A stretch of 64,000 nucleotides of DNA from JAIVHA01 sp965367295 (lineage in GTDB: Bacteria; Pseudomonadota; Gammaproteobacteria; DSM-19610): positions 1-64,000 of the forward strand of contig CBDUHN010000003.1 of the NCBI GenBank assembly GCA_965367295.1, read 5' to 3'. Shown in pieces: positions 17,544 to 28,613 of this stretch. The notes beneath the pieces are model-generated. The model was not told the DNA's origin. It worked only from the letters and a program-made list of their open reading frames with translations, and did not search any database. Made by a program: the position numbers and the translations under genes. Position 1 is the stretch's first letter. Every line of letters begins with the position of its first letter.

Positions 17544-18575
17544 ATGGCCATCAAGAAACTTCTGGGATTGGTGACGGCCGTGCTGTTTGCCGCCAGCCTC
17601 TATGCCGACGAGATTGCACTCAACCCCGAGCACCCCGACCGTTATGTGGTGGTAAAGGGCGATACGCTCTGGGATATCTCCGGTCGCTTCCTGCAGCAAC
17701 CCTGGCTGTGGCCCGAAGTCTGGTATGTGAACCCCCAGATCGAGAACCCTCACCTGATCTATCCCGGTGACGTGATCACCCTGGTCTATATAGATGGCAA
17801 GCCGCAACTGCGCGTCAGCCGCAGTGGTGGCACCGTCAAGCTATCCCCCACCGCCCGCGCAACCCGCATCGACGAGGCCATCAACACCATCCCCATCGAT
17901 GCCATTCGCCAATTCCTCACCCAGCCGCTGGTAGTGGATCAGGACGAGATGAAGACCGCCCCCTACATGGTCGCGGCCGCGGATGAACACGTGGTGGTCG
18001 GTGCCGGTGACCGCATCTATGCCCGCGGCATAACCGACGAGGCGGACCACAAGTTCAACCTGTACCGGGCCGGTGGCCCCTACAAGGATCCGGACAGTGG
18101 CGAGATTCTCGGCTATGAAGCCATGTATATCGGTGATGCACAGCTGAATACCTTCGCCGATGTGAGCACCCTCGATCTGGTGCGCAGCAACCGCGAGGCA
18201 CGCGTCGGCGACCGCCTGCGGCCGGTATCCCAGGAGGAGATTCACGCCCACTTCACACCCCATGCTCCGGCCGGCCAGATCGAGGGCCGCATCCTCAACG
18301 TAGTGGATGGCGTGAGTCAGATCGGCCAGTACCAGGTGGTGGCGATCAACCGCGGCGCCCGCGAAGGCATCGAAGTCGGCCATGTGCTGGCGGTCTACCA
18401 GACCGGTGACATCATCCGCGATGCGGTCACCCCGGCCCCCCGTGACACGGTGCAGCTGCCCGATGAACGTGCCGGTGAAATGATGATCTTCCGGGTATTC
18501 GACAAGGTCAGCTTCGGCCTCATCGTGAAGGCATCCCGCCCGATGCACGTACTGGATAAAGTGCGGAATCCTTGA
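17544..18575 (+). CDS. LysM-domain exported protein
   Basis: 343 residues. A signal peptide (MAIKKLL, hydrophobic core, cleavage after SLYA near residue 21) is followed by a LysM peptidoglycan-binding domain at about 34-85 (VVKGDTLWDISGRFLQQP, PHLIYPGDVITL). The remaining 250 residues form a conserved C-terminal region seen in gammaproteobacterial LysM proteins encoded beside dprA. The Shine-Dalgarno is AAAGGGA, 8 nt from the ATG. It probably acts in the periplasm at the cell wall; the precise role is not known. Confidence 0.88.
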   Translation: MAIKKLLGLVTAVLFAASLYADEIALNPEHPDRYVVVKGDTLWDISGRFLQQPWLWPEVWYVNPQIENPHLIYPGDVITLVYIDGKPQLRVSRSGGTVKLSPTARATRIDEAINTIPIDAIRQFLTQPLVVDQDEMKTAPYMVAAADEHVVVGAGDRIYARGITDEADHKFNLYRAGGPYKDPDSGEILGYEAMYIGDAQLNTFADVSTLDLVRSNREARVGDRLRPVSQEEIHAHFTPHAPAGQIEGRILNVVDGVSQIGQYQVVAINRGAREGIEVGHVLAVYQTGDIIRDAVTPAPRDTVQLPDERAGEMMIFRVFDKVSFGLIVKASRPMHVLDKVRNP

Positions 18576-18633
18576 TCGGGCGGGCCGTTCCCGCCTCCAT
18601 CGATCCGCCATCCGCGGCCAGGGAACGGCCGCG

Positions 18634-19752
18634 ATGAGCCAGGACTCCACGGAATCCCTGCGCCACTGGCTGGCCCTCTATCGCACCCCCGGCATCGGTC
18701 CGGCCGCTTTCTATCGTCTGCTGGAGCGCTTTGGCGACCCGGCTGCAGTGCTGGCGGCTGACCGCAGCACATTGGAATCGCTGGGGCTTGCCGCCACTAC
18801 CCTGGACGCCCTGCGAAACCCCGACTGGGCCGCGGTCGAAACCGATCTACGCTGGCAAACAGAGCCACGCAACCATCTCATCCCCTTGGCAGACCCGCGC
18901 TACCCCACCCTGCTGACCGAGATACCCGACCCACCACCGCTCCTCTTTCTACATGGCGATCCCACCGCCCTGGCGCTGCCCCAACTGGCGGTAGTGGGAA
19001 GCCGCAACCCGACCGCCACCGGGCTGCGCGCCGCCCATGATTTCGCCGCCCACCTGGCCTCAGCAGGCCTGGCCATCACCAGCGGCCTGGCACTGGGGAT
19101 CGATGGCGCCGCCCATCAGGGCGCACTGCAGGCGGGTGGTATCACCATCGCTGTGATGGGCACCGGCCTGGATCGCGTCTACCCCGCCCGGCACCGCGAC
19201 CTGGCCCATGCCATCGCGGAACGAGGCGCCCTGGTATCCGAATTCCCGCCTGGCACACCGCCCAAACCCGAGCACTTTCCCCGTCGCAACCGCATTATCA
19301 GCGGGCTCAGTGTCGGCACCCTGGTAGTGGAAGCCGCGCTTCGCTCCGGCTCCCTGATCACCGCCCGGTTCGCCCTGGAACAGGGACGCGAAGTGTTCGC
19401 CATCCCCGGTTCCATCCAGAACCCACTGGCCAAGGGTTGTCACGCCCTGATCCGCCAGGGCGCCAAGCTGGTGGAAACCGGACAGGACATCGCCGAAGAG
19501 CTGGGTGCCCTGTGCGGCGCCTGCGCCATCGAGACCACCGCTGGCAACCCGGAAAGCACTGGCGAGCTGTCGCGCGAATATCGCCAACTACTTGATTCAA
19601 TGGAATACGAGCCCATCAGCGTGGATGAGCTGGTGCAACGCTGTGGATTGACGGCGAAAGAGGTTTCCTCCATGCTCCTGCTCCTAGAGCTGCAGGACTA
19701 CGTGGCCTCCAGTGCCGGCGGGCGGTATGTCCGGACCGAAAAGAGAGTTTGA
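18634..19752 (+). CDS. dprA: DNA-processing protein DprA
   Basis: 372 residues. DprA binds incoming single-stranded DNA and loads RecA during natural transformation. An N-terminal helix-hairpin-helix/SAM-like region (about 1-75) precedes the Rossmann-fold DprA domain (about 90-300), with VVGSRNPTATG, SGLALGIDGAAHQGAL and the FPRRNRIISGLS motif. A C-terminal winged-helix domain ends the protein. It lies between the LysM gene and smg, as in many gammaproteobacteria. Presence of dprA alone does not prove competence. Confidence 0.93.
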   Translation: MSQDSTESLRHWLALYRTPGIGPAAFYRLLERFGDPAAVLAADRSTLESLGLAATTLDALRNPDWAAVETDLRWQTEPRNHLIPLADPRYPTLLTEIPDPPPLLFLHGDPTALALPQLAVVGSRNPTATGLRAAHDFAAHLASAGLAITSGLALGIDGAAHQGALQAGGITIAVMGTGLDRVYPARHRDLAHAIAERGALVSEFPPGTPPKPEHFPRRNRIISGLSVGTLVVEAALRSGSLITARFALEQGREVFAIPGSIQNPLAKGCHALIRQGAKLVETGQDIAEELGALCGACAIETTAGNPESTGELSREYRQLLDSMEYEPISVDELVQRCGLTAKEVSSMLLLLELQDYVASSAGGRYVRTEKRV

Positions 19753-19753
19753 A

Positions 19754-20233
19754 ATGAAAGAAAACGTGTTCGACGTACTGATCTATCTCTTCGAAAACTA
19801 CTACATGGATGAAGAGCATGAGCCGGGCCCGGACCGCGAATCCCTGCAGATCGAGCTGAACGAGGCCGGCTTCCCCCTGCACGAGGTCAACCAGGCCTTT
19901 GACTGGCTGGAAGGTCTTTCTCATCAATCGGTTACTCCTCCTGCCGGAACCCAGACCGGGCACGCCATCCGGGTCTACTATGGGCCCGAGCTGGAACGAC
20001 TGGATACCGAGTGCCGGGGCTTCCTGCTGTTCCTGGAACAGATGGGTATCCTGACCCCCGCCAGCCGCGAACTGGTGATCGACCGGGTCATGGCCCTGGG
20101 TACCGACGATATCGATCTGGAACAGTTGAAGTGGGTGGTGCTGATGGTGCTGTTCAATCAGCCGGGCGAGGAAGCCGCTTACGCCTGGATGGAAGATCTG
20201 GTGCTCGACAGCGTCGCCGGCAGCCTGCACTAA
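19754..20233 (+). CDS. smg: Smg family (DUF494) protein
   Basis: 159 residues, starting MKENVFDVLIYLFENYY, the hallmark of Smg. The start ATG at 19754 lies 1 nt after the dprA stop, so it is translationally coupled; the upstream ATG at 19712 is inside dprA. The protein is acidic and helical. Smg proteins always sit between dprA and topA, but their molecular role is unsettled. Confidence 0.9.
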   Translation: MKENVFDVLIYLFENYYMDEEHEPGPDRESLQIELNEAGFPLHEVNQAFDWLEGLSHQSVTPPAGTQTGHAIRVYYGPELERLDTECRGFLLFLEQMGILTPASRELVIDRVMALGTDDIDLEQLKWVVLMVLFNQPGEEAAYAWMEDLVLDSVAGSLH

Positions 20234-20312
20234 CAACCGAATTTCCCGCCGCTCCCCTTACCGGGACCCTCTTCCCTGCCCTGGAAGCGGCCTCACATTG
20301 ATCGCCTAGTCT

Positions 20313-22619
<2,307 letters not shown>

Positions 22620-22633
22620 CCGGTAGTGCATCC

Positions 22634-23197
22634 ATGATGCCCAGTCGCTGGCAGCTCCGGCAGGCGGTCCGCATGCTGCGCCAGGGCGGTGTCATCGCCT
22701 ACCCCACCGAGGCCGTGTACGGCCTTGGCTGCGATCCGCTCGACCCGGATGCGGTGCAGCGCTTGCTGACCCTGAAACAACGCCCCGCGGATAAAGGGCT
22801 TATTCTCATCGCCTCGCACTGGGAACAGCTGACCCCCTACCTGCTGCCCCTTAACACCACACAACAGCGCCATATTTTCAATTCCTGGCCCGGCCCCCAT
22901 ACCTGGGTGCTGCCCTGCCAGCCGGAAACCCCCTTCTGGCTACGGGGTCGCCATGACAGCCTTGCCGTACGCATCACCGCCCACCCGGTCGCCGCCGCCC
23001 TGTGCAACGCCTGGGGTGGCGCACTGATCTCCACCAGCGCCAACCGCAATGGCCGCCCCCCCGCCCGCAGTCGCCTGCGCGTACAGCAACAGTTCGGCGA
23101 CCAACTCGATTACCGGCTGCCGGGCGCGCTCGGCGACCTGGTACGCCCCACCCCCATCCACGATGGGGTGACTGGTGCCATCCTGCGCAGCGCCTAG
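22634..23197 (+). CDS. tsaC: Threonylcarbamoyl-AMP synthase TsaC (YrdC)
   Basis: 187 residues, the short TsaC form. It makes threonylcarbamoyl-AMP from threonine, bicarbonate and ATP for the t6A37 modification of ANN-decoding tRNAs. The YrdC fold signatures are GGVIAYPTEAVYGLGCDP, LKQRPADKGLI and LISTSANRNGRPPA. It starts 14 bp after topA, as in the E. coli topA-yrdD-yrdC-aroE region, although yrdD is absent and aroE lies 11 kb away here. Confidence 0.92.
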   Translation: MMPSRWQLRQAVRMLRQGGVIAYPTEAVYGLGCDPLDPDAVQRLLTLKQRPADKGLILIASHWEQLTPYLLPLNTTQQRHIFNSWPGPHTWVLPCQPETPFWLRGRHDSLAVRITAHPVAAALCNAWGGALISTSANRNGRPPARSRLRVQQQFGDQLDYRLPGALGDLVRPTPIHDGVTGAILRSA

Positions 23198-23296
23198 CCC
23201 GATCACCTGGAACTGGCAATAGCCCCCGCACCACGCCAGAATGCCGAACAGTGCACAGCAGGATCGCCTGTGCCACCCGTACACTGAGGATGGGCA

Positions 23297-23312
23297 ATAC
23301 CCGACCGGGTAT
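23297..23312. repeat. Perfect 7-2-7 inverted repeat before a diguanylate cyclase gene
   Basis: ATACCCG and CGGGTAT are separated by AC, directly upstream of the ribosome binding site of the next gene. It could be an operator or an RNA hairpin covering the leader; there is no T-run. Confidence 0.4.
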
Positions 23313-23332
23313 CTGAACAGGGGGGAACCACA

Positions 23333-24370
23333 TTGACCACGCACTATCCGGACAACACCGAACAGGCAGCGGAATATGTCCGCCTCGCCCTGCCCTTCAT
23401 GACCCGGCACGGCATTCCCCCCAGTCCACCCCACTACCGGGTCTGGTACGACTATGTGAGTGGCCGCAATCCCGGACTAAAGGAATCCATCGATCGCGCC
23501 CTCAATGTTCGAGATGCCATTGATCTGGCCTTCAGTGAGGATCTCTACACACGCTTCGTGGAACAGGAAGGCGACCGGATTGCCGAGCAGATGCGCGAGG
23601 AGGTTCACAGCCTGCTCAACGGCACGCTGGAAAACCTGCTGGACTCCGGTAACCACGCCAGCCACTACGACCAGGTGCTACGCGAATATGCCACCCGCCT
23701 GAGCGTCAACCCGGGCCGCGAAGGACTGCGGCGCGCCGTCAACGAACTGTTGACGGAGACGCAAAGCATGCAGGAGAGCAATCAGCGCCTGGAGGCACGC
23801 CTCAAATCCACCAACGAAGAGCTGGAATCCCTGCGCAAGGAACTCGACCGCACCCGTGGTGATGCCGGCGCGGATATCCTCACCGGCATTGCCAACCGCA
23901 AGGGTTTCGACGAACAACTGGTGGCCAGCATGGAATCAGCCCAGGAATCCGGCCGTGACCTCAGCCTGATCCTCGCCGATATCGATCACTTCACCCACTT
24001 CAACCAGCAATACGGCCGCCTGCTCGGCGACAAGGTACTGCGTTTCATTGCCACCCACCTGCAGGACTGCACCAAGGGCACCGACTTCGTGGCCCGTTTC
24101 GGCGGCGAGGAATTCGCCATCCTGCTGCCCTGCACCGCACTGAGTGGTGGCCTGACCCTGGCCGAGCAGATCCGCGCCACACTGGAAACCCAGCGCCTGC
24201 GCCGCACCGATACCGAGGAATCCATCGGCAAGGTCTCGCTGTCGCTGGGCATCGCCGGCTACCGTCATGGCGAGGCCCCGGACAGCTTTCTGCAACGCGC
24301 CGACGATGCCCTCAAACGCGCCAAGCGAGAAGGCCGCAATCGCGCCTGCTGCGAAACCCACCGGGTATGA
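23333..24370 (+). CDS. GGDEF diguanylate cyclase with coiled-coil N-terminus
   Basis: 345 residues, starting with TTG at 23333 after a GGGGGGA site. There is no membrane segment. The N-terminal part (about 1-135) is helical and unassigned, followed by a coiled coil (about 138-175, ESNQRLEARLKSTNEELESL) and a GGDEF domain (about 178-340). The active site is FGGEEF, with NRKGF and the SLGIAGY end motif, so it is probably an active c-di-GMP synthase. The I-site RxxD is changed to KGTD, so product inhibition may be absent. The N-terminal region presumably receives the signal. Confidence 0.9.
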   Translation: MTTHYPDNTEQAAEYVRLALPFMTRHGIPPSPPHYRVWYDYVSGRNPGLKESIDRALNVRDAIDLAFSEDLYTRFVEQEGDRIAEQMREEVHSLLNGTLENLLDSGNHASHYDQVLREYATRLSVNPGREGLRRAVNELLTETQSMQESNQRLEARLKSTNEELESLRKELDRTRGDAGADILTGIANRKGFDEQLVASMESAQESGRDLSLILADIDHFTHFNQQYGRLLGDKVLRFIATHLQDCTKGTDFVARFGGEEFAILLPCTALSGGLTLAEQIRATLETQRLRRTDTEESIGKVSLSLGIAGYRHGEAPDSFLQRADDALKRAKREGRNRACCETHRV

Positions 24371-24567
24371 CGCCCTATTGCAGGCCCGAATTCATTCCGC
24401 CACTAACGGCTCATGTCCGCGGGTACTCATGCTTGACAGAGGGCATAACGCTACCCTCAGATTCCTTGTGCCCTTCGGTATAAATCCGTTCCTCCACCCC
24501 CCCAGGCTGGTCGCCCTCCCCCCGTTCCCCTTACAATGCCTGCAAACCAACGCGTTACGGAACCCGC

Positions 24568-25488
24568 ATGTCCCAGCCTGATCTCGCCGTCGTCAAAGCC
24601 TATCTGCTCGACCTGCAAGACCACATCTGTACCGAACTGGCCCGACTCGATGGTGGCAAGGCCTTTCACGAAGATGAATGGCAGCGCCCCGAAGGCGGCG
24701 GTGGCCGCTCGCGGGTGCTGGAGGATGGCGACCTATTTGAAAAGGCTGGCATCAATTTCTCCCATGTGCACGGAGATCAGCTCCCACCCTCCGCCACCGC
24801 CTCGCGTCCCGAACTGGCCGGGCGCAGTTTCGAGGCCATGGGCGTATCGCTGGTGATCCACCCGCGCAACCCCTATATCCCCACCACCCATGCCAACGTG
24901 CGCTTCTTTCTGGCGGAAAAGGCCAGCGCAGAACCGGTTTGGTGGTTTGGCGGCGGCTTCGACCTCACGCCCTACTACGGTTTCGAGCAGGATGCCGAAC
25001 ACTGGCATCGCATCGCCAGGCAGGCCTGTGAATCTTTTGGTGACGATGTGTACCCCCGCTACAAGCAATGGTGCGATGAGTATTTTTTCCTGAAGCACCG
25101 CGGTGAACCACGCGGCATCGGCGGCCTGTTCTTCGATGACCTCAACGAGTGGGGCTTCGAACGCAGTTTCGCCTTCCTGCGCAGTATCGGCGATCATTTC
25201 CTGCCCGCCTATACGCCCATCGTGGAACGACGCCGCGACCTGGAATACGGCGAACGGGAGCGGGCGTTTCAGCTCTACCGCCGCGGTCGCTATGTTGAAT
25301 TCAACCTGGTCTACGACCGTGGCACCCTGTTCGGCCTGCAGTCCGGCGGTCGTACCGAATCGATCCTGATGTCGCTGCCGCCGCTGGTGAGCTGGAAATA
25401 CGACTGGCAACCGACACCCGGCACGGAGGAAGCACGCCTGTACGAGGTGTTCCTGAAGCCACACGACTGGCTGTCACCGGGCGAATAG
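24568..25488 (+). CDS. hemF: Oxygen-dependent coproporphyrinogen III oxidase
   Basis: 306 residues. It converts coproporphyrinogen III to protoporphyrinogen IX using oxygen, the aerobic step of heme synthesis. Family motifs include NFSHVHGD, MGVSLVIHPRNPYIPTTHAN, WWFGGGFDLTPYY, RGIGGLFFDDL and the C-terminal SLPPLVSWKYDW. An exact TTGACA occurs at 24433-24438, but the -10 is unclear. Use of HemF implies oxygen exposure. Confidence 0.97.
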   Translation: MSQPDLAVVKAYLLDLQDHICTELARLDGGKAFHEDEWQRPEGGGGRSRVLEDGDLFEKAGINFSHVHGDQLPPSATASRPELAGRSFEAMGVSLVIHPRNPYIPTTHANVRFFLAEKASAEPVWWFGGGFDLTPYYGFEQDAEHWHRIARQACESFGDDVYPRYKQWCDEYFFLKHRGEPRGIGGLFFDDLNEWGFERSFAFLRSIGDHFLPAYTPIVERRRDLEYGERERAFQLYRRGRYVEFNLVYDRGTLFGLQSGGRTESILMSLPPLVSWKYDWQPTPGTEEARLYEVFLKPHDWLSPGE

Positions 25489-25596
25489 TTCAGGTTGTCC
25501 GAATGAATTCGTGGCGGCAGGAGACTCCGTATAACATGGGATCGCGATGCAGGCCCGGGTTCTTCGGACAATCCCCCGCCCGTTATCCGGCTGGCC

Positions 25597-26520
25597 ATGA
25601 CCCTCACTGAACTGCGCTACATCGTCGCCGTTGCCCGGGAACGTCATTTCGGTCGTGCCGCCGAGGCCTGTCACGTGAGCCAGCCGACCTTGAGCGTTGG
25701 GGTCAAGAAGCTTGAAGAGGAACTGGGCATCACCCTGTTCGAACGTAGCAAGACCGACATCCATCTCACCCCTATCGGCGAACGTATCATCGAGCAAGCC
25801 CAGCGTGTGCTGGAAGAGGCATCGTCCATCCCGCAGATGGCCCGCAGCGCCCAGGATGAACTGGCCGGCCCGCTACGGGTGGGCGCCATCCACACCATCG
25901 GCCCCTATCTGTTCCCGCACCTGATCCCCCTGCTGCACGAGCAGGCCCCGCAAATGCCACTGGTGATCGAGGAGAATTTCACTGCCCGCCTCAGCGAAAA
26001 ACTCAAACGCGGTGAACTGGATGTCATTCTGATCGCCCTGCCTTTTGTCGAGCCCGGCATCAGCACCCGCGCCCTCTACGAAGAACCCTTCGTGATAGTG
26101 CTGCCCGCCGCCCATCCCTGGCAGGAGCGTGACCGGATCGCTGCGACGGAGCTAGCCGACGAATCGCTACTGATGCTGGGAGCCGGCCACTGTTTTCGAG
26201 ACCAGGTCCTTCAGGCTTGCCCCGCATGCCGGCACAGCAGCCAGACCCTGCAGAAATCCCTTGAGGGCAGCTCCCTGGAAACCATCCGCCACATGGTGGC
26301 CTCGGGCATCGGCATCACCGTGCTACCCTGTACCGCCGCCGGTGCCGACCGGTACTCCCAACGCCTGCTGGCCATCCGTCGCTTCGCGCCACCGGTGCCC
26401 AGTCGCACCGTGGCCCTGGCCTGGCGCAAGCACTTCCCTCGCCCCCGGGCATTGGCGGCCCTGGCCGAGGCGATTCGCAGCTGTGGCCTGAGCTGTGTGA
26501 CCCCGGTAATTGATAGTTAA
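25597..26520 (+). CDS. oxyR: Peroxide sensor and LysR-type regulator OxyR
   Basis: 307 residues. The N-terminal winged helix-turn-helix (1-60) reads RHFGRAAEACHVSQPTLS. The regulatory domain has GHCFRDQVLQAC, so C199 and C208 fall at exactly the numbers of the redox cysteines of E. coli OxyR. The SSLETIRHMVASGIGITVLP segment is also typical. Oxidation to the 199-208 disulfide should switch it on. It lies directly upstream of the rubrerythrin operon, and its stop codon overlaps a candidate OxyR site. An inverted repeat (TTGTCCGAA/TTCGGACAA, 25495 and 25564) lies in its own upstream region. Confidence 0.94.
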   Translation: MTLTELRYIVAVARERHFGRAAEACHVSQPTLSVGVKKLEEELGITLFERSKTDIHLTPIGERIIEQAQRVLEEASSIPQMARSAQDELAGPLRVGAIHTIGPYLFPHLIPLLHEQAPQMPLVIEENFTARLSEKLKRGELDVILIALPFVEPGISTRALYEEPFVIVLPAAHPWQERDRIAATELADESLLMLGAGHCFRDQVLQACPACRHSSQTLQKSLEGSSLETIRHMVASGIGITVLPCTAAGADRYSQRLLAIRRFAPPVPSRTVALAWRKHFPRPRALAALAEAIRSCGLSCVTPVIDS

Positions 26521-26549
26521 TAACTATCAATATAATAAAAACAATCCAT
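26513..26549 (+). promoter_or_regulatory. OxyR-type binding site before the rubrerythrin operon
   Basis: Four tetrads spaced by 7 nt read ATAG (26513), CTAT (26524), ATAA (26535) and CCAT (26546). This is 14 of 16 matches to the tetrameric OxyR pattern ATAG-N7-CTAT-N7-ATAG-N7-CTAT. The first half lies within a perfect 11-1-11 palindrome at 26509-26531 and overlaps the oxyR stop codon. Confidence 0.7.
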
Positions 26550-26578
26550 TATATTTATCGATCTACACTCCCTATGAT
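26550..26578 (+). promoter_or_regulatory. Activator-dependent promoter of the rubrerythrin operon
   Basis: TATGAT at 26573-26578 is a fair -10. The -35 position 17 nt upstream (26550-26555) is TATATT, a poor match that directly abuts the OxyR-type site, as expected for a promoter activated by OxyR. Confidence 0.45.
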
Positions 26579-26629
26579 GTCTCTCAAGCCGTAAGACAGC
26601 GGCATCCAATTTTCCACAGGAGCGACATC

Positions 26630-27109
26630 ATGAGTATGCAGAATCCGCAATCCGTCACCGTCCAGAACCTCGAGGCAGCGCTGGCCGGCGAATCCATGGC
26701 CCACATCAAGTACCTGTATTTCGCCCGGATCTGCCGGGCTCAGGGCGATATCGCCACTGCCGAGGTGTTCGAAGCCACTGCGGCCCAGGAGGTACAGCAC
26801 GCCTTCGGTCACATGGACCTGCTCTACCCGAAGACCCGGCTGGACCCGGCCCAGTGCCTGGCACTGGCCATCGAGGGCGAAACCTACGAGTACACCGAGA
26901 TGTACCCCAAATTCCGCCACCTGGCCGAAGAGGAACAGCGCCACGATGCCGTCGACGAGTTCGATGAGCAGATCGCGGAATCGAAGGAACATGCCGAAAT
27001 GTTCCAGTCGGTACTGGAAAAAGCCGCCAAGCGCTTCGCCGCCCTGACCAAGGTCGAGGAACGGCACGCGAACCGCTACCAGGAAACCCTCGACAGGCTT
27101 TCCGCCTAA
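26630..27109 (+). CDS. Rubrerythrin-type diiron protein (erythrin domain only)
   Basis: 159 residues of ferritin-like four-helix fold. Rubrerythrins reduce hydrogen peroxide at a diiron site. Glutamate and histidine ligands lie in LEAALAGESMAHIKY, EVFEATAAQEVQHAF, EGETYEYTEMYPKF and AEEEQRHDAV. The C-terminal rubredoxin domain of classical rubrerythrin is missing; a separate rubredoxin gene follows 52 bp downstream. The ATG at 26630 has AGGAG 7 nt upstream; the longer frame from 26510 runs through the promoter and is rejected. Probably OxyR-regulated. Confidence 0.92.
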   Translation: MSMQNPQSVTVQNLEAALAGESMAHIKYLYFARICRAQGDIATAEVFEATAAQEVQHAFGHMDLLYPKTRLDPAQCLALAIEGETYEYTEMYPKFRHLAEEEQRHDAVDEFDEQIAESKEHAEMFQSVLEKAAKRFAALTKVEERHANRYQETLDRLSA

Positions 27110-27161
27110 GGGATCTTGCCGGTAAGATGCAGCATTTGTTTATAAACAGAGGTAAACCGCA

Positions 27162-27329
27162 ATGAAAAAATGGGAATGTGTAGTCTGTGGATTCATCTAT
27201 GATGAGGCCGACGGCCTGCCGGAAGAAGGCATCGCCCCTGGCACCAAATGGGAAGACATCCCCGAGGACTGGGAATGCCCCGACTGCGGCGTCTCCAAGT
27301 CCGACTTCCAGATGGTGGAAACGGCCTGA
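27162..27329 (+). CDS. Rubredoxin
   Basis: 55 residues starting MKKWECVVCGFIYDE. Two Cys-x2-Cys pairs (CVVC and CPDC) bind one iron, with the conserved GIAPGTKWEDIPEDW between. It is a small electron carrier, here very likely between the downstream NAD(P)H reductase and the upstream rubrerythrin. A purine-rich AGAGGTAA site precedes the ATG. The reductase starts 50 bp further on. Confidence 0.95.
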   Translation: MKKWECVVCGFIYDEADGLPEEGIAPGTKWEDIPEDWECPDCGVSKSDFQMVETA

Positions 27330-27378
27330 TCCGAACCGGAGGCGGCACATCCGCCTCCCTTTATTTACGGAGTACGTC

Positions 27379-28536
27379 ATGGATCCCATCCTCATCCTCG
27401 GAACCGGTCTGGCGGGTTACAGCCTGGCCAGGGAATTCCGCAAGCTGGACAGCGGCACACCCTTGCTGCTGGTCACCGCCGATGACGGCCGGTTCTATTC
27501 CAAGCCGCTGCTGTCAAACGCACTGGCCAAGAACAAGACCGCCGATGAGCTGGCCACCGCCAGCGCCGAGGACATGGCCGGGCAGCTCAACGCCGAAATC
27601 CGCCCCCATACCCGGGTGCGTGCCATTCACCCGGCCAGGCGGGAACTGGAACTGGATAACGGCCGCCTGCGCTACGACCGGTTGGTGCTGGCGCTGGGGG
27701 CCGACCCGATCCGCATTCCTTTCCAGGGGGATGGCGCCGACGAGGTGCTGTCGGTAAATGATCTCGGGGATTACGCCCGGTTTCGCGCTCGCCTGGAGGG
27801 CACCCGTCGGGTGATGATCCTCGGGGCGGGGCTGATCGGCTGTGAGTTTGCCAACGATCTTGCGGCGGCCGGTTACTCGGTGGCCATTGCCGATCTTGGC
27901 GACCAGCCCCTGGGGCGCCTGCTGCCTGCCCCATCCGGACAGGCCCTGCAACAGGCCCTGTCCGGGATCGGCGTGGAGTGGCACCTGGGAACTGGTGCCG
28001 AAAAAATCGACAAAGTGGGAAAAGGGTATCGAATCACCCTTGGAAACGGCGAAACAGTGGAGGCCGATCTGGTATTGTCCGCCATCGGTCTGCGCCCCCG
28101 TACCGCCCTGGCCCAGGCCGCCGGCCTGCATGTGAACCGCGGTATCGTCACCCACCAGACCCTGCAGACCTCCGATCCGCATATCTACGCCCTGGGTGAC
28201 TGTCTGGAGGTGGAGGGACTGGTGCTGCCCTATGTCATGCCCATCATGAATGGTGCCCGCGCGCTGGCCAGGACCCTGGCCGGCACCTCAACGGAGCTGG
28301 TCTATCCGGCCATGCCGGTGGTGGTGAAGACCCCGGTCCACCCGGTGGTGGTGTCCCCCCCGGCCATGGGCGCCGCCGGCAACTGGCGCGTCGAAGCGGA
28401 TGAACAGGGCACGGCGGGCTATTTCGAAGGCGGCGATGGCCAGCTGCTGGGGTTTGCGCTGACCGGCACACGGGTGGCGGAAAAACAGTCCCTGACCAAA
28501 CAATTGCCGCAGGTGCTGGCCTCGGCGCAGGGCTGA
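27379..28536 (+). CDS. FAD-dependent NAD(P)H:rubredoxin reductase
   Basis: 385 residues. The FAD-binding start is ILILGTGLAGYSLAREF, and the NAD(P)-binding motif is VMILGAGLIGCEFANDL at about 135-152. A second FAD motif, DPHIYALGDCLEV, is near 270. It resembles rubredoxin reductases of the pyridine nucleotide-disulfide family but lacks a redox disulfide. The start ATG at 27379 has CGGAG 7 nt upstream. It completes a three-gene peroxide reduction chain: reductase, rubredoxin, rubrerythrin. The C-terminal 75 residues are typical of the rubredoxin reductase group. Confidence 0.9.
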   Translation: MDPILILGTGLAGYSLAREFRKLDSGTPLLLVTADDGRFYSKPLLSNALAKNKTADELATASAEDMAGQLNAEIRPHTRVRAIHPARRELELDNGRLRYDRLVLALGADPIRIPFQGDGADEVLSVNDLGDYARFRARLEGTRRVMILGAGLIGCEFANDLAAAGYSVAIADLGDQPLGRLLPAPSGQALQQALSGIGVEWHLGTGAEKIDKVGKGYRITLGNGETVEADLVLSAIGLRPRTALAQAAGLHVNRGIVTHQTLQTSDPHIYALGDCLEVEGLVLPYVMPIMNGARALARTLAGTSTELVYPAMPVVVKTPVHPVVVSPPAMGAAGNWRVEADEQGTAGYFEGGDGQLLGFALTGTRVAEKQSLTKQLPQVLASAQG

Positions 28537-28585
28537 CCCCCCAACCTCGACAGCCTTTCCCTTGGGTGGCGGCCTACCGGGGCAT

Positions 28586-28613
28586 AAAAAAAGCCCCACC
28601 AAAAGGGTGGGGC
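28586..28613 (-). terminator. Rho-independent terminator of the small RNA
   Basis: On the minus strand, an 8-bp stem GCCCCACC/GGTGGGGC (28593-28600 with 28606-28613, 5-nt loop) is followed by seven T residues. On the plus strand it lacks a T-run, so it serves mainly the minus transcript. Confidence 0.9.

Noticed and set aside
28586..28613. Terminator for the plus-strand rubredoxin reductase operon
   Set aside because: The hairpin has no T-run on the plus strand; its T-run is on the minus strand.
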